64,000 nt of DNA, taken from Lysinibacillus halotolerans. GTDB lineage: Bacteria > Bacillota > Bacilli > Bacillales_A > Planococcaceae. The stretch's first letter is position 1. Every line of letters starts with the position of its first letter. The stretch covers positions 1 through 64,000 of the forward strand of contig NZ_RHLQ01000013.1 in NCBI RefSeq assembly GCF_003711845.1, in the 5' to 3' direction. Positions 17,479-25,264 of this stretch are shown here, in pieces. Below the pieces are notes generated by a model. It was not told where the DNA came from and did not search any database. It was given only the letters and a program-made list of their open reading frames with translations. A program made the position numbers and the translations under genes.

Positions 17479-18687
17479 ATGAAAATGATTCGGAAATATT
17501 ATTTAATCTTTTTTGGGTTTGGATTTTCCTATTTAGGAAATTGGATTTACCTTGTGGCATTAAATTTATTCGTTTGGCATTTAACCGAATCACCAGCTGC
17601 AATGGCAGGAGTTTATATTGTTGGACCAATTGCTCGAATATTAACAAGTTTTATTGCAGGTTCTATCATTGATCGGACGAATAAGCGAAAACTAATGATA
17701 GTAAGTGATGTGAGTCGGGGGGCCATTGTCTTGTTGATGCCATTTATGGATTCCATCTGGTTCATCTATCTTCTTCTTTTTATGGCCAATATTGCGAGTA
17801 GCTTTTTTGCGCCGAGCAGTACGTACTATATTACAAAATCAGTACCAAATGAAGAAAAACAACAATTTAATGCTTTATTAGGCATGTTCAATTCAGGCTC
17901 CTTTTTAATCGGACCAGCACTTGCAGGGGGACTTATTTTATTGTTTGATACATCTGTCGCCATGTGGGTAAATAGCTTAACGTTCTTTACTTGTGCATGG
18001 GCCATTTATTTATTGCCCAATGTAGAAGAACCAGAAGCGGTCAGGGAAACGATGACTTGGAAAATGCTAAAGGAAGATTATGTGACGGTCATGGATTTTG
18101 TCAAAAAAGATAGCTTATTCATAAAGATATTTTTATTTTTCCAGTTAACACTAATGATTGCCCATGCCCTTGATTCCCAAGAAGCTACTTTTATCAAGCA
18201 GCAATTGGCGTTATCAGATAGTTTATATGGAATGATGGTCAGTGTGGCGGGTGTTGGTGCTATTGTCGGTGGTATGGTTGCTGCAAAATACGCCAATAAG
18301 TTTACAAGTCGGCAATATATCGCAAATGGTTTATTTTTAACGATGTTCTTTTATGCGTTATTTTATTGTTCGTCAACAATGTATTTGGCGTTAATAAGCT
18401 TTGTGACATTAGGGTTTTTTATGGCATTTAGTAATGCAGGGTACAATACGTTTTATCAAGTAAGTGTCCCAGCTGAAATAATGGGACGTTTCGGCAGTAT
18501 TGCGAATATTTTTCAAAGTACAATTCAAATACTGTTTACATTGTTTATTGGTCTATTTGCAGAATGGTTTACGTTGCAATTTACGACGGTTTCCTTTGGA
18601 ATATTAGGAGTTCTATTTGCATTATTATTGTATATTATCTTGTATTCTAAAAAAGCTTCATCACAATTTAAGGAGGGGTTAGCTTGA
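17479..18687 (+). CDS. MFS transporter (EntS-like exporter subgroup)
   Basis: A 402-residue integral membrane protein with about 12 helices. The N-terminal YLGNWIYLVALNLFVWHLT, then GPIARILTSFIAGSIIDRTNKRKLMI (the conserved loop 2-3 basic motif) and DVSRGAIVLLMPF match the MFS_3/EntS-like group, whose members export siderophores, macrolides or other small molecules. Substrate unknown. TTGGGGGCGATAAA precedes ATG 17479. The last codons overlap the start of a small zinc-ribbon gene (TTGA), so the two are co-translated. Confidence 0.85.
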   Translation: MKMIRKYYLIFFGFGFSYLGNWIYLVALNLFVWHLTESPAAMAGVYIVGPIARILTSFIAGSIIDRTNKRKLMIVSDVSRGAIVLLMPFMDSIWFIYLLLFMANIASSFFAPSSTYYITKSVPNEEKQQFNALLGMFNSGSFLIGPALAGGLILLFDTSVAMWVNSLTFFTCAWAIYLLPNVEEPEAVRETMTWKMLKEDYVTVMDFVKKDSLFIKIFLFFQLTLMIAHALDSQEATFIKQQLALSDSLYGMMVSVAGVGAIVGGMVAAKYANKFTSRQYIANGLFLTMFFYALFYCSSTMYLALISFVTLGFFMAFSNAGYNTFYQVSVPAEIMGRFGSIANIFQSTIQILFTLFIGLFAEWFTLQFTTVSFGILGVLFALLLYIILYSKKASSQFKEGLA

Positions 18688-18854
18688 TAAGCTACGAACT
18701 ACAATGTATTTTTTGTAAGCAACCATTTCATGTGATCGAAGGAACTCGGAAATATAATTTATACAAACGAAATATGAATGGAAGATTTTCTTGCGAAGAT
18801 TGTGACCGTAAAATTGAACATGAGGCAAGGAAAAGTTTATTAAGAAAACTTTAA
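18684..18854 (+). CDS. Small zinc-ribbon protein, YlaI/DUF2197-like
   Basis: A 56-residue protein below common gene-finder length limits. It starts at TTG 18684, overlapping the MFS stop by 4 bp, with AGGAGGGG at 18671-18678 as ribosome site. Two CxxC knuckles (Cys8/Cys11 and Cys37/Cys40) separated by a basic stretch look like a treble-clef or zinc ribbon, as in the YlaI/DUF2197 family. The function of that family is unknown. It ends just before a terminator at 18863. Confidence 0.75.
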   Translation: MISYELQCIFCKQPFHVIEGTRKYNLYKRNMNGRFSCEDCDRKIEHEARKSLLRKL

Positions 18855-18862
18855 GGAATGAT

Positions 18863-18896
18863 AACCTCCTGCTAGTGGGGCAGGAGGTTGATTTTC
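18863..18896 (+). terminator. Intrinsic terminator after MFS/zinc-ribbon pair
   Basis: A perfect 9-bp stem AACCTCCTG/CAGGAGGTT (18863-18871 with 18881-18889), followed by a T-rich tail. It lies between convergent genes. Confidence 0.8.
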
Positions 18897-18911
18897 TTCG
18901 ATAAATTTTCA

Positions 18912-19937
18912 TTATTTTTGGATCAGTGTTTTAATATCCTCCATTAACTCCTGGCAAACTTCTTTCGTAGTAAACCAAGATGTAACGAACCGAATAGCGA
19001 TTTTATCTTCTACAGGTTCCCAAATTTCAAATTCATACATTTCCCTTAATGCATCAACTACTTCTTTATGGAAAATGGGGAAGATTTGATTTGTAGGAGA
19101 TTCACTTAAAAGGGGAACACCTAATCGTTTTAACTCATGACTTAGAAAACTTGCAAGTTCATTTTCATGTTGCCCCATTTTAAAATATAAATCATCTTTA
19201 AAAGCAGCCTCGAATTGAATTCCGACAACAAATCCTTTCGCAAGCATAGCACCTTTATTTTTAATATGATAACGGAAATATGGTTTTAATTTATCATGAA
19301 AGATGACGATTCCTTCTCCACTTAACATACCTATTTTTGTTCCACCTATGTAAAAAACGTCACAAAGATCCTTTAACATATTAAACTTCACATCGCTAGC
19401 TGCCAGTCCACTTGAAAGTCGTGCTCCATCAATATACAAATAGAGGTTGTGTTGCTTACAGTATTCATATAATGTTGAAAGTTCATCTAGTGTGTAAACT
19501 GTCCCAATTTCCGTTGATTGGGAAATGTAAACTAATCCGATTTTCACCATATGTTCGTCTTGATGGTAAGTTAATGCAGCTTCAATATCTTTTGGGGAAA
19601 GTTTTCCGTCTTGTCCAGGAACGGTATAAACTTTATGGCCGGTTGCTTCAATCGCTCCCGTTTCGTGAACGTTAATATGACCGGAATGACAAGCTAGTAC
19701 CGCTTCGTATGGGCGAAGTATGTGGGAAATGACAGAAGCATTTGCTTGTGTTCCGCCGGTTACAAAATGAATGTCACAATCATTGCTTTCCAACTTCTCT
19801 TTAATTAATCGTTTCGCATTTTCTGAATGCCGATCTAGTCCATATCCAACATTTTGCTCGTTTCTTGCTTTGTTTAATGCTTCTAAAATAGCTGGATGAC
19901 ATAGTTCACTATAATCATTTCGAAAACTATATTTCAT
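18912..19937 (-). CDS. Low-specificity threonine aldolase family protein
   Basis: A 341-residue PLP enzyme of the beta-eliminating lyase/threonine aldolase family. SFRNDYSELCHPAILEAL at the N-terminus, HFVTGGTQAN (phosphate-cup Gly-Gly-Thr), HINVHETGAIEATGHKV, Asp170 in LYIDGARLSSG and the PLP lysine Lys201 in GGTKIGMLSGEG are all present. Expected reaction: cleavage of L-threonine or L-allo-threonine to glycine and acetaldehyde in the cytoplasm. The start is moved to ATG 19937 because GAAGGT lies just ahead; the longer frame to 19985 lacks a site. It is a single gene, convergent with the zinc-ribbon gene. Confidence 0.85.
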   Translation of the reverse strand: MKYSFRNDYSELCHPAILEALNKARNEQNVGYGLDRHSENAKRLIKEKLESNDCDIHFVTGGTQANASVISHILRPYEAVLACHSGHINVHETGAIEATGHKVYTVPGQDGKLSPKDIEAALTYHQDEHMVKIGLVYISQSTEIGTVYTLDELSTLYEYCKQHNLYLYIDGARLSSGLAASDVKFNMLKDLCDVFYIGGTKIGMLSGEGIVIFHDKLKPYFRYHIKNKGAMLAKGFVVGIQFEAAFKDDLYFKMGQHENELASFLSHELKRLGVPLLSESPTNQIFPIFHKEVVDALREMYEFEIWEPVEDKIAIRFVTSWFTTKEVCQELMEDIKTLIQK

Positions 19938-20073
19938 ATGGAAACCTTCTTTATCTTTTATTTTTATTCCATAGTATACCACCAAATCTATTTTTTGAAA
20001 TAATCTTTCTTTTTATGATAATTTAAAAATAATGAATTTATATAAAAGAACTGAAGAATGGGAGAAGCGGTTT

Positions 20074-20433
20074 ATGACGAATTATTATTATTTAGCATCC
20101 GATCAAAAAATGGGTTTAGGGAATGGTTCCCTTGATATGACGGAGGCTGAGGTTGAAACAATACCTGGATTTGATTTCCCTGTTCAAGTGGAGATTGTTA
20201 ATGGAGTAGAAAAAGCGTGGGAGTTAAGAGAACTTTTACAATATATCCAAAATCATATGGCACCTTATAAAACGTGTACAGTTCAAGTGGCAAATCTTTT
20301 AAATTCCAATCGTGTTGAATTGAAAGTACAAAAGAAATCCAACATATTATTACACGAAATAACGGAATCGAGGCAATTATTCGTACAAGAGGGGCAATTA
20401 TTGACGATTAATAAAGTGCCAACTTCCTCATAA
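20074..20433 (+). CDS. Hypothetical protein, about 119 residues
   Basis: I do not recognise this protein. It begins MTNYYYLASDQKMGLGNGSL and has a mixed alpha/beta pattern without membrane segments or a signal peptide; conserved-looking features are IPGFDFPVQVEIVNGVEKAWELRELLQYI. GGGAGAAG at about 20059-20066 supports ATG 20074 over the upstream in-frame ATG at 20032. It ends at a good terminator, which argues that it is a real transcribed gene. Confidence 0.6.
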   Translation: MTNYYYLASDQKMGLGNGSLDMTEAEVETIPGFDFPVQVEIVNGVEKAWELRELLQYIQNHMAPYKTCTVQVANLLNSNRVELKVQKKSNILLHEITESRQLFVQEGQLLTINKVPTSS

Positions 20434-20452
20434 TGTCTTATTACAAAAGAAA

Positions 20453-20482
20453 AAGGAAAATCTAGCGGAGAGGATTTTCCTT
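20453..20482. terminator. Bidirectional intrinsic terminator
   Basis: A 10-bp perfect stem AAGGAAAATC/GATTTTCCTT, with an A tract on the left and T-rich bases on the right. It serves the 119-residue protein gene (+) and the phospholipase-like gene (-). Confidence 0.8.
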
Positions 20483-20488
20483 CTATCT

Positions 20489-20749
20489 TTAAAAGAAAAA
20501 ATTTTTTAAGTTGATAGCTCTAGAAAAAAATCTTGCATCTCTTCCCATCTTACTATTGGAATGGGTGTAGGAAGATAAACATTGTTGAAATAACCGATCA
20601 CAATATCTTTTATTGCTATTTTGTAAATAGCATTCATCATGAAATTTACAGCAAGCATCAACTGGGTTTGTTGGTGCACCGGGCCCTGAACAGCCGGGTC
20701 CGCAGTAACGATAACCGGGATAACACAATCCTATTCTAGGACGACGCAT
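20489..20749 (-). CDS. Small phospholipase A2-like protein
   Basis: An 86-residue cysteine-rich protein (Cys9, 16, 20, 33, 34, 40, 50, 57). Residues 15-22 (YCGPGCSG) match a phospholipase A2 calcium loop and [10 protein letters not shown] at 31-40 matches the catalytic helix with His37-Asp38. Expected reaction: calcium-dependent hydrolysis of the sn-2 ester of phospholipids. There is no signal peptide, which is odd for a disulfide-type fold; export with spores or cell lysis, or a non-disulfide form, are possibilities. AGAGGT ahead of ATG 20749 supports this start rather than 20782. It is a single gene on the minus strand. Confidence 0.75.
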   Translation of the reverse strand: MRRPRIGLCYPGYRYCGPGCSGPGAPTNPVDACCKFHDECYLQNSNKRYCDRLFQQCLSSYTHSNSKMGRDARFFSRAINLKNFFF

Positions 20750-21002
20750 GTTTTGTACCTCTTTTCTATTTTTTCTAGTCATAATAAATTATGTTTTACT
20801 AGAATTGTGAAATAGGCTTTAATCGAGTAATGACAGTAGGAAATAAGAAAAATGTATTATAAAACCTCTTAAATGTTTTGTTTTCTCTGTAATGATTGCT
20901 AATCACCAAAAAGTATGATGTAGAAAAAACCAAAATGTATTTTTCCGGAGCTTCTATATTTACACGGAAAATCCATTTGAGTGAAATCTAAATATTCAAT
21001 AA

Positions 21003-21033
21003 AAAAAGGAAGTGCCTTAGACACTTCCTTTTT
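21003..21033 (-). terminator. Terminator of small membrane protein gene
   Basis: Stem AAAAAGGAAGTG/CACTTCCTTTTT (21003-21014 with 21022-21033). Read on the minus strand it ends in a run of T residues directly after the small gene stop. Confidence 0.8.
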
Positions 21034-21035
21034 AA

Positions 21036-21209
21036 CTAACGACGATGTTCAACTAGGTCAATTGCACCTAATACAATATGGGCTAAACCGAAACCGAAAA
21101 TCGTGTTTGCTAACATTTTGTTAGAACTTTTTTGTTTCATGGCATAACCTGCAGCTGTTACTGCTGAACCTAGCACTGTTGGGATTAATCCTTCACGAAT
21201 ATTGTTCAT
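21036..21209 (-). CDS. Small Gly/Ala-rich membrane protein
   Basis: A 57-residue protein with two short hydrophobic stretches: LIPTVLGSAVTAAGYAM (residues 8-24) and IFGFGLAHIVLGAIDLV (37-53). It ends in the basic EHRR. GGAGGG lies just upstream of ATG 21209. Small proteins like this occur in Bacillales genomes without known function; I do not recognise a named family. The clean ribosome site and terminator support it as a gene. Confidence 0.65.
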   Translation of the reverse strand: MNNIREGLIPTVLGSAVTAAGYAMKQKSSNKMLANTIFGFGLAHIVLGAIDLVEHRR

Positions 21210-21339
21210 AAAAGTCCCTCCATCGAAGTTAGTTGGTGATGACACCTTTCCTATTATTTCTTAAAATCCACGAGGATATTCTTTTCATGAGAAAATTCAA
21301 TTATCCTAATGAGAAGGTGGTAAGAAAGAGGTTTTTATA

Positions 21340-22293
21340 ATGCAATATCGAATATTACATGGAAATAAATACATAGTTGGAGGTAATCAGTTGGAATCCA
21401 ATTTAATAAAGAGAATCGACTATTTAAAAAATGCCGATAGCATTCTACCTTTAACAAAAGGATTTTCAAACGACCAAAAATTTGTCATTGATCAGCGGTT
21501 TCTTTTAAGAATTTTTCCCATGGACCAACAAGTAAAAAGAAAAATAGAATTTGACACGATCCATCAACTATCTAGCATTTCCGAATGTGTCCCAAAAACA
21601 ATCGAATTTAATCATCTTGAAGATCTAAATAAATGTTATATGATCGTCTCATTCTTACCTGGGAAAGATGCAGAAGAAGCATTGAAAGAATTAACTACTA
21701 CTGAACAATATGATGCCGGATATATGGCAGGGAATGAACTAGGAAAATTACATCAATTAGTAGCCCCATCCCATTATCCTTCTTGGGACATAGTAAAAAA
21801 GAAAAAAAGCGATTATTATTTACTTGAATTGAAAAATATTAATATTGATGAAAATATAAAACAATTACTAGAGTCTTATATAAAAGAAAATGAAGATTTG
21901 ATGATTGGTCGACCGAATACATTTCAACACGATGATTTTCATCCTTCAAATTTATTAATAAAGGATAAGACCTTTGCTGGCATTATTGACTTTGAAAGGA
22001 TGGATTGGGGAGATCCGATTCATGATTTACAAAAGTTAGGTTTTTTCTCAAAACAAGTTAGTGTTGAATTTACTAGGGGAGTCATTGCTGGCTATCTTGC
22101 TGGTCAGACAATGGATTCTTCTTATTTTTGGAAGTTATACGCTTTATATAGTGCAATGCATATCGTTTCTTCACTTGTATGGGGATTAAAAAGCGTACCA
22201 GAAACCTTCGATATACTATTAAAACATTCATTGGAAGTGTTAGAGGACCATGACAATTTCAAAAATACCATTCCGAAATGGTATCTTCCATAA
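21340..22293 (+). CDS. Aminoglycoside phosphotransferase-fold kinase
   Basis: A 317-residue protein of the APH/choline-kinase fold. The Brenner motif reads HDDFHPSN with His197, catalytic Asp199 and Asn204, and the metal-binding Asp217 lies in GIIDFERMDWGDPIHDL. The N-terminal lobe has GFSNDQKFVI and LLRIFP, where Gly-rich loop and Lys are less canonical. It would phosphorylate a small hydroxyl or amino compound; resistance to an antibiotic is possible but not implied. GAAAGAGG precedes ATG 21340. Only 33 bp separate it from the P1 peptidase gene, so the two may be co-transcribed. Confidence 0.82.
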   Translation: MQYRILHGNKYIVGGNQLESNLIKRIDYLKNADSILPLTKGFSNDQKFVIDQRFLLRIFPMDQQVKRKIEFDTIHQLSSISECVPKTIEFNHLEDLNKCYMIVSFLPGKDAEEALKELTTTEQYDAGYMAGNELGKLHQLVAPSHYPSWDIVKKKKSDYYLLELKNINIDENIKQLLESYIKENEDLMIGRPNTFQHDDFHPSNLLIKDKTFAGIIDFERMDWGDPIHDLQKLGFFSKQVSVEFTRGVIAGYLAGQTMDSSYFWKLYALYSAMHIVSSLVWGLKSVPETFDILLKHSLEVLEDHDNFKNTIPKWYLP

Positions 22294-22326
22294 TACATAA
22301 ATGTGTAAGCAAAAAGGAGTGGCAAA

Positions 22327-23385
22327 ATGGGCAAAAAAGTAAGGGAACTAGGAATTAAAATTGGCAAGTTACCTGTAGGTAAGAAAAATTGTATTACCGA
22401 TGTGGTCGGTGTCAAAGTTGGCCATGTGACATTAGATTATCCATTAAATCAGGAGGGGGGATATGCATGTACTGGAGTAACAGCAATTTTACCCCATGGA
22501 AATAATTTGTTTCAGCAAAAGGTAACTGCAGCAAGTTACGTCCTAAACGGATTTGGCAAAACGACAGGTCTTGTTCAAGTTAACGAACTAGGGGTCATTG
22601 AATCTCCAATTATGTTAACGAATACGTTCGCTGTTCCTGCCGTTACACAAGGTACACTTGAATATATGTTAGAATCTAATCGTGAAATTGGTGTTACGAC
22701 CGGTACGGTTAATGTTGTTGTCGGAGAGTGTAACGACAGTTATTTGAACTCCATTCGCTCCTTTCCTGTCACACCAGATCATGCGATGGAAGCGATTCTG
22801 AACGCATCAACTAAAGTTGCTGAAGAAGGAGCTGTTGGAGCAGGGAAAGGAATGGTTTGTTTCGGTTATAAAGGAGGGATTGGCTCTTCTTCCCGCCTCG
22901 TCCATGTTGAAGGAATGAACTGTTCTTATACGGTAGGATGTATCGTATTAAGCAATTTTGGAAGCAGTTCGGAATTTTTAAAAGAACGATACATAAAATC
23001 TAGTACCCAGTATTCTTCTACGATTTCACCGACAGATGGATCGATTATAATCGTCCTTGCAACAAATGCTCCTTTAAGTAGCAGGCAACTGACAAGAATT
23101 ATTAAACGATGTGGTATAGGATTAGGACGAACGGGAAGCCATTTCTCCCATGGAAGTGGAGATATTGTGATTGGTTTTACTACGGCTCATTCCATTCCTC
23201 ATACAACTGATGGCGTAGTTGAAGTTCGTACACAATTACGTGAGGATCATGCTGTAATGAACTTACTGTTTACAGCAGCTGCAGAGGCAACAGAGGAAGC
23301 AATACTTAATTCTCTCTCCCAAGCAGAAACGACAGTAGGACGAAATGGCCATATCGTTCATGGTTATTCATTTGAAGAAAAATAA
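22327..23385 (+). CDS. P1 family peptidase (DmpA/BapA-type aminopeptidase)
   Basis: A 352-residue Ntn-type hydrolase of the DmpA family (L-aminopeptidase/D-esterase). Family features: NCITDVVGVKVGHVTL at the N-terminus, GVTAILPHG, NTFAVPAVTQG, GAVGAGKGMVCFGYKGGIGSSSR, and the self-cleavage site TDGS with nucleophile Ser239 followed by IIIVLATNAPLS. Self-cleavage would give two chains. Substrates in the family include L-aminoacyl amides, D-aminoacyl esters and beta-peptides; D-Ala-containing peptides are plausible here. No signal peptide, so cytoplasmic. AAAGGAG precedes the ATG. A strong terminator follows, so it is probably not in the same primary transcript as the peptide-recycling run. Confidence 0.88.
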   Translation: MGKKVRELGIKIGKLPVGKKNCITDVVGVKVGHVTLDYPLNQEGGYACTGVTAILPHGNNLFQQKVTAASYVLNGFGKTTGLVQVNELGVIESPIMLTNTFAVPAVTQGTLEYMLESNREIGVTTGTVNVVVGECNDSYLNSIRSFPVTPDHAMEAILNASTKVAEEGAVGAGKGMVCFGYKGGIGSSSRLVHVEGMNCSYTVGCIVLSNFGSSSEFLKERYIKSSTQYSSTISPTDGSIIIVLATNAPLSSRQLTRIIKRCGIGLGRTGSHFSHGSGDIVIGFTTAHSIPHTTDGVVEVRTQLREDHAVMNLLFTAAAEATEEAILNSLSQAETTVGRNGHIVHGYSFEEK

Positions 23386-23393
23386 AAACATTC

Positions 23394-23437
23394 AAAGTTA
23401 TTTAAGTATAAATTGCTTAAGTAACTTTTTCTTTTTA
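23394..23437 (+). terminator. Intrinsic terminator after P1 peptidase gene
   Basis: A 13-bp stem with one G-T pair (23394-23406 with 23416-23428), 9-base loop and T run. About 240 bp of AT-rich DNA follow up to the next gene, with a small GCCAT/ATGGC hairpin at about 23533-23546. I could not identify a promoter or a CodY-type operator with confidence. Confidence 0.85.
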
Positions 23438-23676
23438 TCGCAATTATAGAATACTCATTCTGCCCCTTAATAGAAAACTTACATTTCCTACATTTCCTAT
23501 GGAAAATATTTAATATAACATCCTAGTGAAAGCGCCATTAAAATGGCAAAAATATTATTTTTTACCTAGTAAAAAAATGTAAAGTATGATAGATTTGTTT
23601 TTAAATACTGAATAATCTAAATATTTAAATATCTGTGCTACTTATACATAGTGTGAGGTGATGTTTTATTCATCAT

Positions 23677-24402
23677 ATGTTTGATCCAATTGTTGAAAAT
23701 AAGAGATTAATAGATAGTGTGAGCCCGATTATTGTGGACAATAAGGAACAGCTTGTCCAAATCAAAGATGATCATCCAAGGATTTTTACAAAGCCGATGT
23801 ATTTTGAACAACAAATTTCAGGTAGTTTAGCATCCATTTATTTACGAGAAGGAGTGTATGAAAAGTTACAACATGTCCTTCAACTATTACCTAAAGAGTA
23901 TAGTTTGATTTTATATGATGGTTTTCGACCGTTTCAGGTACAGCAAAATTTATTCCATCTTTTTTTAAATGAAATAAAAAGAAATAACCCGACATTTTCA
24001 GAAAAAGAGATAATAAATGAAACGTTAAAATATGTTGCTTATCCAAGTTTTGAGCCTGATCGAATTTCTCCCCATTTAACGGGCGGTGCCATAGATTTAA
24101 CTTTAGGGAATGTAAAGGGGGATCCTCTTGATTTAGGCACGGCATTTGATGAATTGAGTGAAAAATCCGTAACCCGTTATTTTGAAGATCATCTAGATGA
24201 AAATGTGGATGCTTTACAGAATAGAAGGTTGTTGTATAACTGCATGACTGCAGTTGGATTTGCAAACTATTTAGGGGAATGGTGGCATTATGACTACGGA
24301 AACATTCAATGGGCAAGACGCATGGGAGAAAAGAAAGCCCAATATGGTGGTGTAGAAGTAACAATTGAAAATAACCTCGTAAAGGAGTTTCGATTTCGAT
24401 GA
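23677..24402 (+). CDS. D-Ala-D-Ala dipeptidase, VanX/DdpX type (M15)
   Basis: A 241-residue zinc dipeptidase. The VanX active-site set is complete: Arg84 in YDGFRP, zinc ligands His133 and Asp140 in SPHLTGGAID, catalytic Glu201 and zinc ligand His204 in EWWHYDYG. It cleaves D-Ala-D-Ala to D-alanine in the cytoplasm. No vanA/vanH ligase or dehydrogenase is nearby, so a catabolic role as in E. coli DdpX fits better than vancomycin resistance. A strong GAGGTGAT lies about 14 bp before ATG 23677, an unusually long gap; ATT 23668 would be ideally spaced but is a rare start. The last four bases overlap the next gene (ATGA). Confidence 0.9.
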   Translation: MFDPIVENKRLIDSVSPIIVDNKEQLVQIKDDHPRIFTKPMYFEQQISGSLASIYLREGVYEKLQHVLQLLPKEYSLILYDGFRPFQVQQNLFHLFLNEIKRNNPTFSEKEIINETLKYVAYPSFEPDRISPHLTGGAIDLTLGNVKGDPLDLGTAFDELSEKSVTRYFEDHLDENVDALQNRRLLYNCMTAVGFANYLGEWWHYDYGNIQWARRMGEKKAQYGGVEVTIENNLVKEFRFR

Positions 24403-25193
24403 AAGTATATATTAGTGCAGATATAGAGGGAATTACTGGAACGACAGCTTGGATTGAAACGGAATTAAATACACCAGATATTCAACCTTTTTTACAGCAA
24501 ATGACAAAGGAAGTAGAAGCTGCCGTAGAAGGGGCGATTGCGGGTGGAGCGACGGAAATATTGTTAAAAGATGCCCATGATTCTGCGCGGAATTTGGATA
24601 TTTCCAACTTGCCTGCGAATTGTAAAGTAATTCGAGGGTGGACTGGTGATCCAATGTGTATGGTAACAGGATTAGATGAAAGTTTTGATCGAGCGATATT
24701 TATCGGATATCACAGTAAGGGGGGAAGTCATCGAAATCCATTAGCCCATACCCTTGTTGTAAATGCAGATGTAAAAATTAATGGTGAGTACGCTAGCGAA
24801 TTTCTAATTAATACGTATGCTGCTGCTATACATGGTGTACCAGTTGCCTTTGTTAGTGGAGATGTTGGCCTAACAGAGGAAATTCATTCAGTGAATGAAA
24901 ACATTGTGACCTTTGCAACAAAAGAAGGAATTGGAAGTGCCACAATCAGTGTTAGTCCAATGGTTACGATTGCTGAAACAAAAAGACTTGTGGAAGAAGC
25001 GATGAAAGCCGATCGAGAGTTATTACAAGTAAAGTTGCCAGAGAAGTTTGTCGTTGAAATCATATATCGGGATCATACACGTGCCTATCGTAATTCATTT
25101 TATCCGGGCGCTACTTTTAAACCGCACAATACGGTGGAATTTGTAACGGAAGATTATTATGAAGTGTTACGGATTTTACATTTTTTAACGTAA
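24399..25193 (+). CDS. D-aminopeptidase, DppA type (M55)
   Basis: A 264-residue zinc D-aminopeptidase. Metal ligands of the DppA family are all visible: Asp8 and Glu10 in SADIEGITG, His60 in KDAHDSARN, His105 in IGYHSKGG and Glu134; the catalytic His117 lies in LAHTLV. B. subtilis DppA releases N-terminal D-amino acids from peptides such as D-Ala-D-Ala and is a self-compartmentalising decamer. No signal peptide. Translation is coupled to the VanX-type gene by an ATGA overlap, so two enzymes able to attack D-Ala-D-Ala are made together. Confidence 0.92.
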   Translation: MKVYISADIEGITGTTAWIETELNTPDIQPFLQQMTKEVEAAVEGAIAGGATEILLKDAHDSARNLDISNLPANCKVIRGWTGDPMCMVTGLDESFDRAIFIGYHSKGGSHRNPLAHTLVVNADVKINGEYASEFLINTYAAAIHGVPVAFVSGDVGLTEEIHSVNENIVTFATKEGIGSATISVSPMVTIAETKRLVEEAMKADRELLQVKLPEKFVVEIIYRDHTRAYRNSFYPGATFKPHNTVEFVTEDYYEVLRILHFLT

Positions 25194-25264
25194 TCAATTC
25201 TCCATTCCATTTCCCAATAAAGGGATATGAATCCTTTAAAGGTAAATAGTTGAAAGGTGATTTA

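Noticed and set aside
21340..22293. Aminoglycoside resistance gene
   Set aside because: The APH fold is clear, but the fold covers many non-resistance kinases and nothing in the context indicates antibiotic modification.
23677..24402. Vancomycin resistance cluster
   Set aside because: Only the VanX-type enzyme is present; no VanA/B ligase, VanH dehydrogenase or VanRS pair lies nearby, and the neighbours are catabolic.
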